From Armatimonadota bacterium (GTDB lineage Bacteria > Armatimonadota > UBA5829 > DTJY01), in assembly GCA_029907255.1 (NCBI GenBank), contig JARYMF010000009.1, positions 62,001 to 126,000 on the forward strand: DNA of 64,000 nt, written 5' to 3'. A program made the position numbers and the translations under genes. Below, one piece after another: positions 26,304-35,806 of the stretch; within the stretch, counting starts at the first letter, position 1, and each line of letters starts with the position of its first letter. Under the pieces are notes generated by a model, which was not told the DNA's origin, did not search any database, and was given only the letters and a program-made list of their open reading frames with translations.

Positions 26304-26609
26304 TTAGCGAATTCTATCTGCGCGCATCCGACGGAGCATCATCTCGGCGATTTCCTCGCCGGAAATTTTGTATTCGCCTTTCTCGATGCGCTCTTTTAGC
26401 CGCATAACTATTTCCTCTCGCACATCGGGCATTTCTTTGACCATTTGAACAACACGCTCAACTTCGGCGGCATCCGGCTCGACTATTTTGGATTCAGGTA
26501 GTTCATCGGCGGTAATCTCTTTGAATTCCAAATCTGGTGTTTTCTGCTTTCCGAGTCTTGTGCTTTCGGCGGCCAAAAGCTTTGCTACTTCTATTGCTGA
26601 TATCTGCAT
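26304..26609 (-). CDS. FlgM-like anti-sigma-28 factor under a c-di-GMP riboswitch
   Basis: A 101-residue protein. Its N-terminal part (MQISAIEVAKLLAAES) and disordered acidic middle are followed by a C-terminal helical region, VERVVQMVKEMPDVREEIVMRLKERI...GEYKISGEEIAEMML. The ERIEKGEYKISGEEIAE stretch matches the FlgM pattern I-x2-G-x-Y-x-V/I-x3-x-I-A, the part that binds the flagellar/motility sigma factor. ATG 26609 is chosen because AGAGGGG (26622-26616) lies 6 bases before it; an upstream in-frame start would lie in the riboswitch hairpin. No flagellar genes are in the window, so the target may be a sigma-28-type factor for motility or another surface program. It is a single-gene unit with its own promoter, riboswitch and terminator. 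Confidence 0.75.
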   Translation of the reverse strand: MQISAIEVAKLLAAESTRLGKQKTPDLEFKEITADELPESKIVEPDAAEVERVVQMVKEMPDVREEIVMRLKERIEKGEYKISGEEIAEMMLRRMRADRIR

Positions 26610-26625
26610 TTTCAGCCCCTCTTCC

Positions 26626-26666
26626 GCTTCGGAGCGCCAAAAACAAAAAGGCAAACGCTCCGAAGC
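26626..26666 (-). promoter_or_regulatory. 11-bp hairpin between riboswitch and gene (expression platform candidate)
   Basis: GCTTCGGAGCG (26666-26656) pairs perfectly with CGCTCCGAAGC (26636-26626). The 19-base loop contains TTTGCC followed by TTTTTGTTTTT. That loop holds the 3' arm that would close the riboswitch P1 stem, so the hairpin and an extended P1 appear to compete. It ends just ahead of the AGAGGGG ribosome-binding site. Confidence 0.6.
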
Positions 26667-26766
26667 TTAGACGGCAACCAGGCTGTCATTCCCGGAATCT
26701 CTTTCCGAGTTTCCCGGGGTTAGACCCTTGGCTTTGCGTCCCCTTCTTTCGAAGAGTTTGCCTTTT
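26647..26766 (-). promoter_or_regulatory. class I cyclic-di-GMP riboswitch (GEMM-I)
   Basis: Read on the minus strand, the leader contains the conserved GEMM-I blocks in order: GGCAAAC (26762-26756); a short helix closed by a GAAA tetraloop (CTCTTC GAAA GAAGGG); GGGACGCAAAGCC; GGGTCTAA (receptor side of the second helix); a variable stem around CCCGGGAA/TTCCGGG; and GACAGCCTGGTTGCCG at the 3' end of the aptamer. The 5' arm AAAAGGCAAAC can pair with GTTTGCCTTTT (26656-26646) to extend P1. The aptamer lies directly upstream of the FlgM-like gene on the same strand. Ligand identity follows from the known family; the direction of control (ON or OFF) is not certain. Confidence 0.93.
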
Positions 26767-26836
26767 CGTTCTTCGTTATTTTTTCCTATTTGTATTATCG
26801 GACTGACTGTGAAATATCTTAAGGGCATTTTTACTA

Positions 26837-26861
26837 AAAATTCTTTTGGCAAAAGAATTTT
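26837..26861 (-). promoter_or_regulatory. perfect 11-bp hairpin at the 5' end of the riboswitch transcript
   Basis: AAAATTCTTTT and AAAAGAATTTT with a 3-base loop form a near-perfect palindrome within a few bases of the predicted transcription start. Positioned first in the leader, it may protect the 5' end of the RNA, or act as an operator in DNA form. Confidence 0.5.
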
Positions 26862-26871
26862 CAGCGCTGTC

Positions 26872-26900
26872 AGTATACCACTCTCTTTGCAGGCTGTCAA
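26872..26900 (-). promoter_or_regulatory. consensus sigma70-type promoter for the riboswitch/FlgM-like unit
   Basis: On the minus strand TTGACA (26900-26895) and TATACT (26877-26872) are separated by exactly 17 bases, predicting transcription from about 26865 into the hairpin and riboswitch. This gives a leader of roughly 255 bases before ATG 26609. The region from 26901 to ~26975 shows nothing else I can name. Confidence 0.85.
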
Positions 26901-26980
26901 CCTCGTCCTTTTGCTGATGACGCACAATCTGACCCTATTTAAAAAATGAAAGGAACATTTGCCAATAATAAAAAGAAAAT

Positions 26981-27009
26981 AATGCTCAAGGTGAGATTGG
27001 GCATTTTTT
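26981..27009 (+). terminator. possible hairpin upstream of the atp operon
   Basis: AATGCTC pairs with GGGCATT (one G-T pair) around an 11-base loop, followed by TTTTT on the plus strand. No plus-strand gene lies directly upstream, so it may only insulate the atp promoter from read-through. Confidence 0.35.
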
Positions 27010-27064
27010 GGCGGCTGGTTTATATGTGACTCTCAAAAGTGCGGGTGGTGCGTTTTGAGAAGTT

Positions 27065-27073
27065 TGGTATAAT
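27065..27073 (+). promoter_or_regulatory. extended -10 promoter candidate for the atp operon
   Basis: TGGTATAAT matches an extended -10 element (TGnTATAAT), with a perfect TATAAT at 27068-27073 and a poor -35. It would start transcription near 27080, about 50 bases ahead of the first atp gene. Confidence 0.55.
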
Positions 27074-27132
27074 ATCAAGGATGCCTGCCAACCCACAAGC
27101 TGATAAGCGGGCATAATTGTGCGGAACGCGTC

Positions 27133-27375
27133 ATGCCATATAATAGATATAGATGGATGAGAGGTGCAGGCCTTGCGTTGAGCGCTGGCCTTGTGCTGGT
27201 AATCTCGACAGTTATTGGATTGTTGTTCGGTCGTTGGCTTGACCAGAAATTTGGCACCGAACCATGGTTGATGCTGGTGTTTACGGTGCTTGGAATTGTG
27301 GCAGGATTTGTGGAGATGTTTAGGATGTTATTGCAGGCAATCCAAGAGGGGGAAAACAACTCGTCTGATGGATGA
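27133..27375 (+). CDS. atpZ: AtpZ/AtpI-type ATP synthase accessory membrane protein
   Basis: An 80-residue protein with two membrane helices (LALSAGLVLVISTVIGLLFGRWLD and WLMLVFTVLGIVAGFVEMFRML) joined by a short QKFGTEP loop. This is the AtpZ-like (F0F1 subunit, putative) pattern: G-x3-G-x3-D at the end of helix 1 and G-x3-G in helix 2. In other bacteria such proteins aid c-ring assembly or Mg2+/Ca2+ handling. It is the first gene of the atp operon and overlaps the next by 8 bases. Confidence 0.85.
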   Translation: MPYNRYRWMRGAGLALSAGLVLVISTVIGLLFGRWLDQKFGTEPWLMLVFTVLGIVAGFVEMFRMLLQAIQEGENNSSDG

Positions 27376-27751
27376 GGGCGTCATTGTAAGAGCATATCGT
27401 TCTATCGCAATTTCGTGGGTAATTGCTATGATTTGGTGCTGGGTATTCCGAAGCACCTGGGTTGCCGTCAATATAACAATTGGCATGGCTGTGGGCACGG
27501 CAATTTTGTTTGCTTTTCATCAAATAGTGAGAAAGGCATTTGTGCCGGGAGAATCTAAGGGGAAAAGAGCCTTGCTCAAGTTTTCTCTTATCAAATATCC
27601 GATCGCTTTTATTATTCTGATTGCTTTGGTAAGATGGAGTAAGTTCAACGCAGCTGCATTCTTCGGAGGAATTGTCCTCGTGCATTTTGCGCTTTACGCT
27701 AAGCTTGCTGGCATACTAATTGCTGAACAAAATAAGAGCAAGCAGTCCTAA
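27368..27751 (+). CDS. atpI: ATP synthase subunit I-like membrane protein
   Basis: A 127-residue, four-helix membrane protein: SIAISWVIAMIWCWVF, VAVNITIGMAVGTAILFAF, YPIAFIILIALVRW and AFFGGIVLVHFALYAKLAGIL. Position directly ahead of atpB and the hydrophobic profile fit the ATP synthase I group, which supports c-ring assembly. ATG 27368 lies inside the 3' end of atpZ (overlap 8 bases), and AGAGGGGG is about 15 bases upstream, so coupling to atpZ is likely. Sequence identity to named AtpI proteins is not obvious, so the name rests partly on context. Confidence 0.7.
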   Translation: MDEGVIVRAYRSIAISWVIAMIWCWVFRSTWVAVNITIGMAVGTAILFAFHQIVRKAFVPGESKGKRALLKFSLIKYPIAFIILIALVRWSKFNAAAFFGGIVLVHFALYAKLAGILIAEQNKSKQS

Positions 27752-27786
27752 GACATGAGCGATGTTTAATTGCGAGGGTTCCAAAA

Positions 27787-28461
27787 GTGGAGTATGAAGT
27801 AAGCCCATGGTTGTATTTTGGGATGTCGGTTCTAGTGATTGTTGCGCTTTGCATCTTGGCAGTTTTGCTTACTCGCAAACTTGAGCTAGTTCCGACCTCA
27901 CGTCGGCAGAACTTTGTAGAGTTTATCGTTGCCTCGCTTGATGATTTTACCCGGGGGGTAATTGGCCCCGAGGGGAGGAAATATACCCCATTTATCGGTA
28001 CCTTGTTTATTTACATACTAGTCATGAACTTACTTGGATTAATTCCCCCGCTCAGGTCGCCTACTAGTAATTTGAGCACGACAATTTCGCTAGCTTTGAT
28101 TGTGTTTGTAATGTTTAATGTAGCGGGAATACGCAAGCTTGGGTTTGTCAATTATTTGAAGCAAATGCTACCCGGTCCCCCTTGGCTGTGGATTCTTATA
28201 TTCCCAATAGAATTAATAGGCATGCTGGCTAGGCCTTTATCACTTTCTATTCGTCTTTACGGAAACATCTTTGGCGAGGAAACCGTGCTTGCCGTACTTG
28301 CCAGCCTGACGTTTGTGGTGATACCATACATTATAGCTTTGCCTACCCAATTTCCTATAATGTTATTTGCTATTTTTACATCTTTTATCCAGGCTCTTGT
28401 ATTTACGATGCTTTCTGCCACGTATATTGCAATGGCAATTGCTGGAAGTGAAGAGCATTAA
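27787..28461 (+). CDS. atpB: ATP synthase subunit a
   Basis: Integral membrane stator subunit that forms the ion half-channels beside the c-ring. At 224 residues it has five to six helices. The essential Arg is in LSLSIRLYGNIFGEE, and MNLLGLIPPLRSPTSNLSTT is the conserved periplasmic-helix segment. The gene begins with GTG 27787, with GAGGG 8 bases ahead. It is slightly shorter than the Escherichia coli subunit but normal for this type of operon. Confidence 0.95.
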   Translation: MEYEVSPWLYFGMSVLVIVALCILAVLLTRKLELVPTSRRQNFVEFIVASLDDFTRGVIGPEGRKYTPFIGTLFIYILVMNLLGLIPPLRSPTSNLSTTISLALIVFVMFNVAGIRKLGFVNYLKQMLPGPPWLWILIFPIELIGMLARPLSLSIRLYGNIFGEETVLAVLASLTFVVIPYIIALPTQFPIMLFAIFTSFIQALVFTMLSATYIAMAIAGSEEH

Positions 28462-28509
28462 AACACCTTTTTGTACAAAAACTCGTTTTACGCAAAGGAG
28501 GAGTGTTTA

Positions 28510-28776
28510 GTGAGTTACTTCGTGGCAATGGTTCTGGCAATCGGGCTGGGACTGCCTATCGCCGTCCTTTCTGCAGCAATGGCTCAAGGTAGGGCAGCAA
28601 GTTCGGCGCTTGAGGGAATTGCCCGTCAGCCTGAGGCAGCCGGAAAAATTCAGCTCGCAATGATTATCGGTCTTGCAATTATTGAGTCTCTGGTAATCTA
28701 TGTGCTGGTGATTGTGCTCCTGCTACTCTTCACCAGACTGCCTGCGACCGACGCGATACTGAAGCTAATCCACTAA
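28510..28776 (+). CDS. atpE: ATP synthase subunit c with Na+-type ligand residues
   Basis: An 88-residue proteolipid hairpin that forms the rotor ring. Helix 1 contains Gln26 (MAQGRAA), the loop is ARQPE, and helix 2 holds the ion-binding Glu59 followed by Ser60 and Tyr64 (AIIESLVIY). Gln-Glu-Ser-Tyr in this spacing is the set found in Na+-binding c-rings such as Ilyobacter; the residue after Ser is Leu, not Thr, so ion choice is open. GTG 28510 is the start (AGGAGG at 28496-28501, spacer 8); an ATG at 28471 lies upstream of that site and is rejected. Confidence 0.95.
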   Translation: MSYFVAMVLAIGLGLPIAVLSAAMAQGRAASSALEGIARQPEAAGKIQLAMIIGLAIIESLVIYVLVIVLLLLFTRLPATDAILKLIH

Positions 28777-28801
28777 TAGGCTAGTATGGGGGAAGAGGCA
28801 A

Positions 28802-29305
28802 ATGGAAGCCCTTAAAGAGCTTGGCATTGACCCAAAAGTCATGGCGGCTCAAGTAACGGGTTTTATCCTCTTGTGGATAGTACTAGCTCGTTACCTGTTT
28901 CGTCCTGTTCTTGCTTTTCTTGATGAGCGCCAAAGGCAGATTAAGCTGGCAATTGATAATGCCAATGAAGAGCGGGCAAAGGCTGAACAGCTGCGGGCCG
29001 AGTTCGAACAGCGCATGGCTAGCATAGAAGCAGAGGCACGATCGCGAGTGCAGGCTGCAGTAAGGGAGGCAAACGCCGCTAAAGAGGAAATCCTGGCTGA
29101 AGCGCGAAATCGTGCTGAAAGCATCCTTCAGCGAGGGCAAGAGGACCTTGCTCGGGAGCGCGAGAAAATACTTGCCCAACTCAGAGAAGAAGTGGTAAAC
29201 ATATCTCTTGCCGCGGCCGGCAAAGTTATTGGTGAGGCCCTGGATGAAGAACGGCATAGAAAGCTTGTAAGTGATTTCATTGAAAAGCTGGAAGCCAAAA
29301 AATGA
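28802..29305 (+). CDS. atpF: ATP synthase subunit b
   Basis: Peripheral stalk subunit of 167 residues: one N-terminal membrane helix (VTGFILLWIVLARYLF, RPVLAFLDERQRQI) followed by a long charged coiled coil rich in Ala, Glu, Arg and Lys, ending in the delta-binding region. Only a single b gene is present, so it presumably homodimerises. Its ATG is preceded by GGGGAAGAGGC. It overlaps atpH by 4 bases (ATGA). Confidence 0.95.
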   Translation: MEALKELGIDPKVMAAQVTGFILLWIVLARYLFRPVLAFLDERQRQIKLAIDNANEERAKAEQLRAEFEQRMASIEAEARSRVQAAVREANAAKEEILAEARNRAESILQRGQEDLAREREKILAQLREEVVNISLAAAGKVIGEALDEERHRKLVSDFIEKLEAKK

Positions 29306-29841
29306 AGTTGACGGTTCTCGCAAAACGATATGCGGCTGCTTTGTTTGAAGCGGCAAAGGCCTCTGATAGTATAGACTTAGTGGAAAGCGATCTTGGATTG
29401 GTTACTTACTCGCTGGAGTCTGTGTCTCAACTGACGGAGGTCCTAGAGCAACCGCTTATCCCGATTGAGCGCAAGAAAGAAATAGTGAGGGATATATTTA
29501 GTGGAAGGGTTCAGGAACTCACGCTTAATTTTCTTGGCCTTGTAATCGAAAAACGTCGAGAACGCATATTAACCGAGGTTGAGAAGGAGTATGTAAAGCT
29601 TGCCAACGACTACCGTGGCATCGTCTTAGTTCAGGTGACGAGTGCCTTGCCGCTTACTTTGGATGAGAAGTCGGCGCTTCGGGCTAAGCTGGAGGCGTTT
29701 ACGGGTAAGCAGGTCGAGCTAGAGCTTCACGAAGACCCAACGCTAATTGGGGGGTTGGTTCTACGAATTGGCGACACAGTAATTGATGGGAGTGTGAAAG
29801 GCTACCTAGAGTCGCTGAGAAATCAAATGCTCGGTAGATAA
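29302..29841 (+). CDS. atpH: ATP synthase subunit delta
   Basis: A 179-residue OSCP/delta subunit that links F1 to the peripheral stalk. The N-terminal helical bundle starts LAKRYAAALFEAA; the C-terminal domain has the conserved DPTLIGGLVLRIGDTVIDGSVKGYLESL. It overlaps atpF by 4 bases and precedes atpA by 18 bases. Confidence 0.96.
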   Translation: MKLTVLAKRYAAALFEAAKASDSIDLVESDLGLVTYSLESVSQLTEVLEQPLIPIERKKEIVRDIFSGRVQELTLNFLGLVIEKRRERILTEVEKEYVKLANDYRGIVLVQVTSALPLTLDEKSALRAKLEAFTGKQVELELHEDPTLIGGLVLRIGDTVIDGSVKGYLESLRNQMLGR

Positions 29842-29859
29842 ACGAAACGGGAGCGTTAG

Positions 29860-31386
29860 ATGGACATAACAATAAGACCTGAAGAGGTAACTTCAATCCT
29901 TGAAAAGGAGCTGGGAGCATATAGTAAGGAACTAAAAGAGGTCGGCGTTGGCACCGTTCTTCAGGTTGGCGATGGAATTGCTCGCCTTTATGGTCTAAGC
30001 GACGCCATGGCAGGCGAGTTAATCGAGTTCCAGAACGGCGTCTTCGGGATGATTTTTAATCTTGAGGAAGACAATGTTGGCTGTATCATTTTGGGCTCGG
30101 ATATCGAAATAAAAGAAGGTGACGTGGCCAAGCGAACTGGCAAAATCGTTCAGGTTCCTGTGGGCGATGCGCTGAAGGGGCGCGTCGTGAATGCGCTTGG
30201 CCAGCCGCTTGATGACAAGGGGCCAATTGTGACCGATAAGTTCCGCCACGTGGAAGCTCGAGCACCTGGTGTTGTTGACCGCCGACCAGTAAAGGAACCC
30301 CTCCAAACTGGTTTGAAGGCTATTGATAGCATGATTCCTATTGGGCGGGGGCAGCGAGAGCTAATAATCGGCGACCGGCAGACTGGGAAGACGGCAATCA
30401 TAGTTGATACAATCATCAACCAAAAGGATAAGGACATCTACTGTATCTACGTTGCAATCGGACAGAAGCTTTCCACTGTAGCTCAAGTTGTGAAAACTCT
30501 TGAGGATTTCGGCGCGATGGAGTACACCACAATTGTAAGCGCAACTGCAAGCGACCCAGCGCCGCTTCAGTATCTTGCACCATATGCCGGATGCGCAATG
30601 GGCGAGGAGTTTCGCGACACAGGAAGGCATGCCGTCGTATTTTATGATGACCTTTCAAAGCACGCCCAGGCATATAGGCAAATCTCTCTTCTTCTAAGGC
30701 GCCCGCCGGGCCGTGAGGCTTATCCTGGGGATGTATTTTACCTACATGCAAGACTGCTGGAGCGTGCCGCAAAGCTTAACGATGAGCTTGGTGGTGGTTC
30801 GCTAACAGCAATCCCTGTAATTGAAACGCAAGCGGGTGACATATCGGCGTACATCCCGACTAATGTAATCTCCATCACCGACGGCCAGATATTCCTTGAA
30901 GCTGACCTCTTCTATGCGGGCGTTAGGCCGGCCATCAACGTTGGTGTATCTGTTTCTAGGGTTGGCGGAAACGCACAGATTAAGGCTATGAAGCAGGTGG
31001 CGGGCCGATTGAGACTAGATCTTGCGAGATATCGTGAAGTGCAAGCATTTGCGCAATTTGCGACCGACCTCGACAAGGCTACGCAGGAACAACTTGCCCG
31101 CGGCGCGCGGCTCACAGAAATCCTCAAGCAACCCCAATATGAGCCAATGCCAGTCGAGCACCAGGTGATGATTATTTATGTTGCAAATAATGGTTACCTG
31201 GATGATGTCCCACTGGAGGCCGTTAAGCAGTTTGAGAAAGAGTTCCATATTTTCATGAATGGTAGGTATCCTGATGTCGGTAGGCAAATCGCTAAAACTG
31301 GTGAGCTCAGCAAAGCCACCGAGGACCTACTAAGGAAGGCAATTGAAGAATTCAAAGCCGAGTTCAAGGCGGAGATAAGCAAATAG
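29860..31386 (+). CDS. atpA: ATP synthase subunit alpha
   Basis: Non-catalytic nucleotide-binding subunit of F1, 508 residues, full length. The Walker A motif is [10 protein letters not shown]; the family signature [14 protein letters not shown] is intact, as are the N-terminal [14 protein letters not shown] segment and the catalytic-interface Arg in SVSRVGG. It is separated from atpG by a single base. Confidence 0.98.
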   Translation: MDITIRPEEVTSILEKELGAYSKELKEVGVGTVLQVGDGIARLYGLSDAMAGELIEFQNGVFGMIFNLEEDNVGCIILGSDIEIKEGDVAKRTGKIVQVPVGDALKGRVVNALGQPLDDKGPIVTDKFRHVEARAPGVVDRRPVKEPLQTGLKAIDSMIPIGRGQRELIIGDRQTGKTAIIVDTIINQKDKDIYCIYVAIGQKLSTVAQVVKTLEDFGAMEYTTIVSATASDPAPLQYLAPYAGCAMGEEFRDTGRHAVVFYDDLSKHAQAYRQISLLLRRPPGREAYPGDVFYLHARLLERAAKLNDELGGGSLTAIPVIETQAGDISAYIPTNVISITDGQIFLEADLFYAGVRPAINVGVSVSRVGGNAQIKAMKQVAGRLRLDLARYREVQAFAQFATDLDKATQEQLARGARLTEILKQPQYEPMPVEHQVMIIYVANNGYLDDVPLEAVKQFEKEFHIFMNGRYPDVGRQIAKTGELSKATEDLLRKAIEEFKAEFKAEISK

Positions 31387-31387
31387 A

Positions 31388-33716
<2,329 letters not shown>

Positions 33717-33796
33717 GAGATATTTTCACTCACTCTTGCCTAGTGGTAGACAGTCGCTAAAATTCATTAGTATCTCATCATTTACTTGGTGCGATT

Positions 33797-34207
33797 ATGC
33801 CGCAAAAAACGTTTAAACTTGAAATAGCAACCCCTGAGCGAGTAGTTCTGCAGGTGGACGCAGTCTCCTTGGTCGTTCCGGGCATCGAAGGCTCCCTTGG
33901 AATTCTGGCAGACCATGCCCCGCTGGTGGCTGAGCTTGATATTGGCGAGGCTGTGGTTCGCCAACAAGATGGTAATGTGATACGCCTCGCAGTCTCTGGG
34001 GGGTTTATAGAAGTCCGCAAAAATATCGTCCGTATCTTAGCTGATTCGGCAGAGCGTGCAGAAGAGATAGACGTTGCCCGCGCGGAAGCTGCCAAACGGC
34101 GTGCCGAGGAGCGCCTCAAGGAGCGCGCACGTGGAATTGACTATGCCCGTGCCGAGGCAGCCCTTAAAAGGGCGCTGACCAGGCTGAAAGTAGCACGTGG
34201 CGGATAA
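33797..34207 (+). CDS. atpC: ATP synthase subunit epsilon
   Basis: Rotor and regulatory subunit, 136 residues. The N-terminal beta sandwich (FKLEIATPERVVLQVDA, GSLGILADHAPLVA) is followed by a C-terminal helical hairpin rich in Ala, Arg and Glu that can inhibit ATP hydrolysis. It is the last gene of the operon, 80 bases after atpD. The transglutaminase-like gene follows closely and may be read through. Confidence 0.96.
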   Translation: MPQKTFKLEIATPERVVLQVDAVSLVVPGIEGSLGILADHAPLVAELDIGEAVVRQQDGNVIRLAVSGGFIEVRKNIVRILADSAERAEEIDVARAEAAKRRAEERLKERARGIDYARAEAALKRALTRLKVARGG

Positions 34208-34262
34208 ACTTCCTTTTACAAATACGCGTAGTGAAAGATTTTTTCTCTGGAGCGTGACAAAA

Positions 34263-35732
34263 GTGTTTAGCAGGTTTAACATGGCAAAAGTAATCATCAA
34301 AGCGGCTACAGTAATGGTGTCGGCGGCACTTATCTCGCATGCGCCGGCTAATGGCCAACAGATACCTAGCGAAACATGGATGGGAATCTATCTTGGCGAT
34401 ACTAAGATTGGTTATGCAAGGTTCGCGATTGACAAAGCAAAGTTTCAGGGTAAGGAGGGTTATAAGCTAGAAAGCACAAGCTTTACGCGCCTCCTCTCTC
34501 TGGGCGAGCCAGTAGAAATCATTATGGAGACTACCATCTACCTTAATAAAGAGTTTGCGCCGATTTATCAATTATTTGATATGTCGTCAGGCGGCCATAC
34601 TACCAAAGTTACTGCAAAGTTCAGCGAAAAGGAAGTTTTGGCTGAGCTTTTATCGGAAGGCGAAAAGAGCACGAAAACGATTCCAATTCCGAAGGGAAGT
34701 CAACTAGTTGGAGATTCTACGTTCTTCCCAGCCATGATGAAGCTAAAAATTGGCGACAAAATGACAGTTAAGTGTTTCAATCCCATCAGCTTAATGCTCG
34801 ACGACCTTCAGATTGAAGTATTGCGAAGAGAGGAGCTTAAGCTGGGTGATAAGGTTTATGATGCCTTTGTCGTAAAAAACCTAACACCATTGGGCGAAAT
34901 GACATGTTGGCAAGATGAAAATGGCGAGGTTCTGAAAGTAACCGCCCTAATGGGGATGGTGATGCTCCGCGAACCCCAAGAGGTTGCGCAAAATATTGGA
35001 GGGGCCTACACGCCACCCGCAGATCTTGCAGTCATGACGTCGGCGCCGACCACAACCGATATCCCAAATCCGCGGCAGGTAAGATATATGAAGGTAAGGT
35101 TGATTGGGCTGTCCGACAAATCGTTGGCGATTAGCGATAAGCGTCAGAAAGTGACTTATACCTCTGGCGAAAAGCCGTCGGCTGAGTATGAGATCACTTC
35201 TTCCGACTTCGTTCCAGCGAATGCGCCTAACTTGCCTATTCAGGATCCGAATCTGGAGAAGTATCTTGGTGACAGCCCCTATGTCCAACCCACAAACTCT
35301 GAAATCCAGCAGACGGCTAAAGATATCATAGGCAACGAAAAGAATGCCTATCTTGCTGCTGCTCGCTTAAGGTCATGGGTTCATGCTAACATGCAATCGA
35401 AAGGGAATATCGGAATTGTCAGGTCATCTCTGGATGTGCTTCATACGAAAACCGGTGTTTGCCGTGATTACGCCATACTTTATGCGGCTCTCGCACGGGC
35501 CGTTGGAATTCCTACCAAACTTGTGGCTGGTCTGGTGCATTGGAAGGGTGGATTTTTCTACCATGCTTGGGCGGAGAGTTACGTAGGCGAGTGGATACCA
35601 ATTGACCCGACGCTCCCATCTGACTTTGTGGATGCAACGCACATCAAGCTAGCGGAAGGCGATACCGGCGCAATGTTCGATACTGTAAAGACAATGGGTA
35701 GCCTTAAAGCTGAAATCTTAGAGTTTAAGTAG
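34263..35732 (+). CDS. exported transglutaminase-like (papain-fold) protein
   Basis: Envelope protein with an N-terminal signal (hydrophobic ...IIKAATVMVSAALISHAPANG), a ~250-residue beta-rich N-terminal domain, and a C-terminal transglutaminase-like domain. The cysteine-type triad is visible: Cys in TGVCRDYAILYAAL, His in FFYHAWAESY, Asp in WIPIDPTLP. Bacterial members are usually proteases or amide-modifying enzymes rather than cross-linkers. GTG 34263 is taken (TGGAG 10 bases ahead); ATG 34281 is possible and the open frame reaches back to 34197 inside atpC. It follows the atp operon in the same direction but has no evident functional tie to it. Confidence 0.85.
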   Translation: MFSRFNMAKVIIKAATVMVSAALISHAPANGQQIPSETWMGIYLGDTKIGYARFAIDKAKFQGKEGYKLESTSFTRLLSLGEPVEIIMETTIYLNKEFAPIYQLFDMSSGGHTTKVTAKFSEKEVLAELLSEGEKSTKTIPIPKGSQLVGDSTFFPAMMKLKIGDKMTVKCFNPISLMLDDLQIEVLRREELKLGDKVYDAFVVKNLTPLGEMTCWQDENGEVLKVTALMGMVMLREPQEVAQNIGGAYTPPADLAVMTSAPTTTDIPNPRQVRYMKVRLIGLSDKSLAISDKRQKVTYTSGEKPSAEYEITSSDFVPANAPNLPIQDPNLEKYLGDSPYVQPTNSEIQQTAKDIIGNEKNAYLAAARLRSWVHANMQSKGNIGIVRSSLDVLHTKTGVCRDYAILYAALARAVGIPTKLVAGLVHWKGGFFYHAWAESYVGEWIPIDPTLPSDFVDATHIKLAEGDTGAMFDTVKTMGSLKAEILEFK

Positions 35733-35806
35733 AGTATGCCTTCGCAAAAACCCCCAAATTAAAACTCAAGCAGAAGCTTATTATTGCCAATTATTAATAG
35801 TAAGTT

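Noticed and set aside
26728-26949. 73-codon plus-strand reading frame across the riboswitch region
   Set aside because: It runs antisense to the c-di-GMP riboswitch and its promoter, whose conserved elements explain the sequence better.
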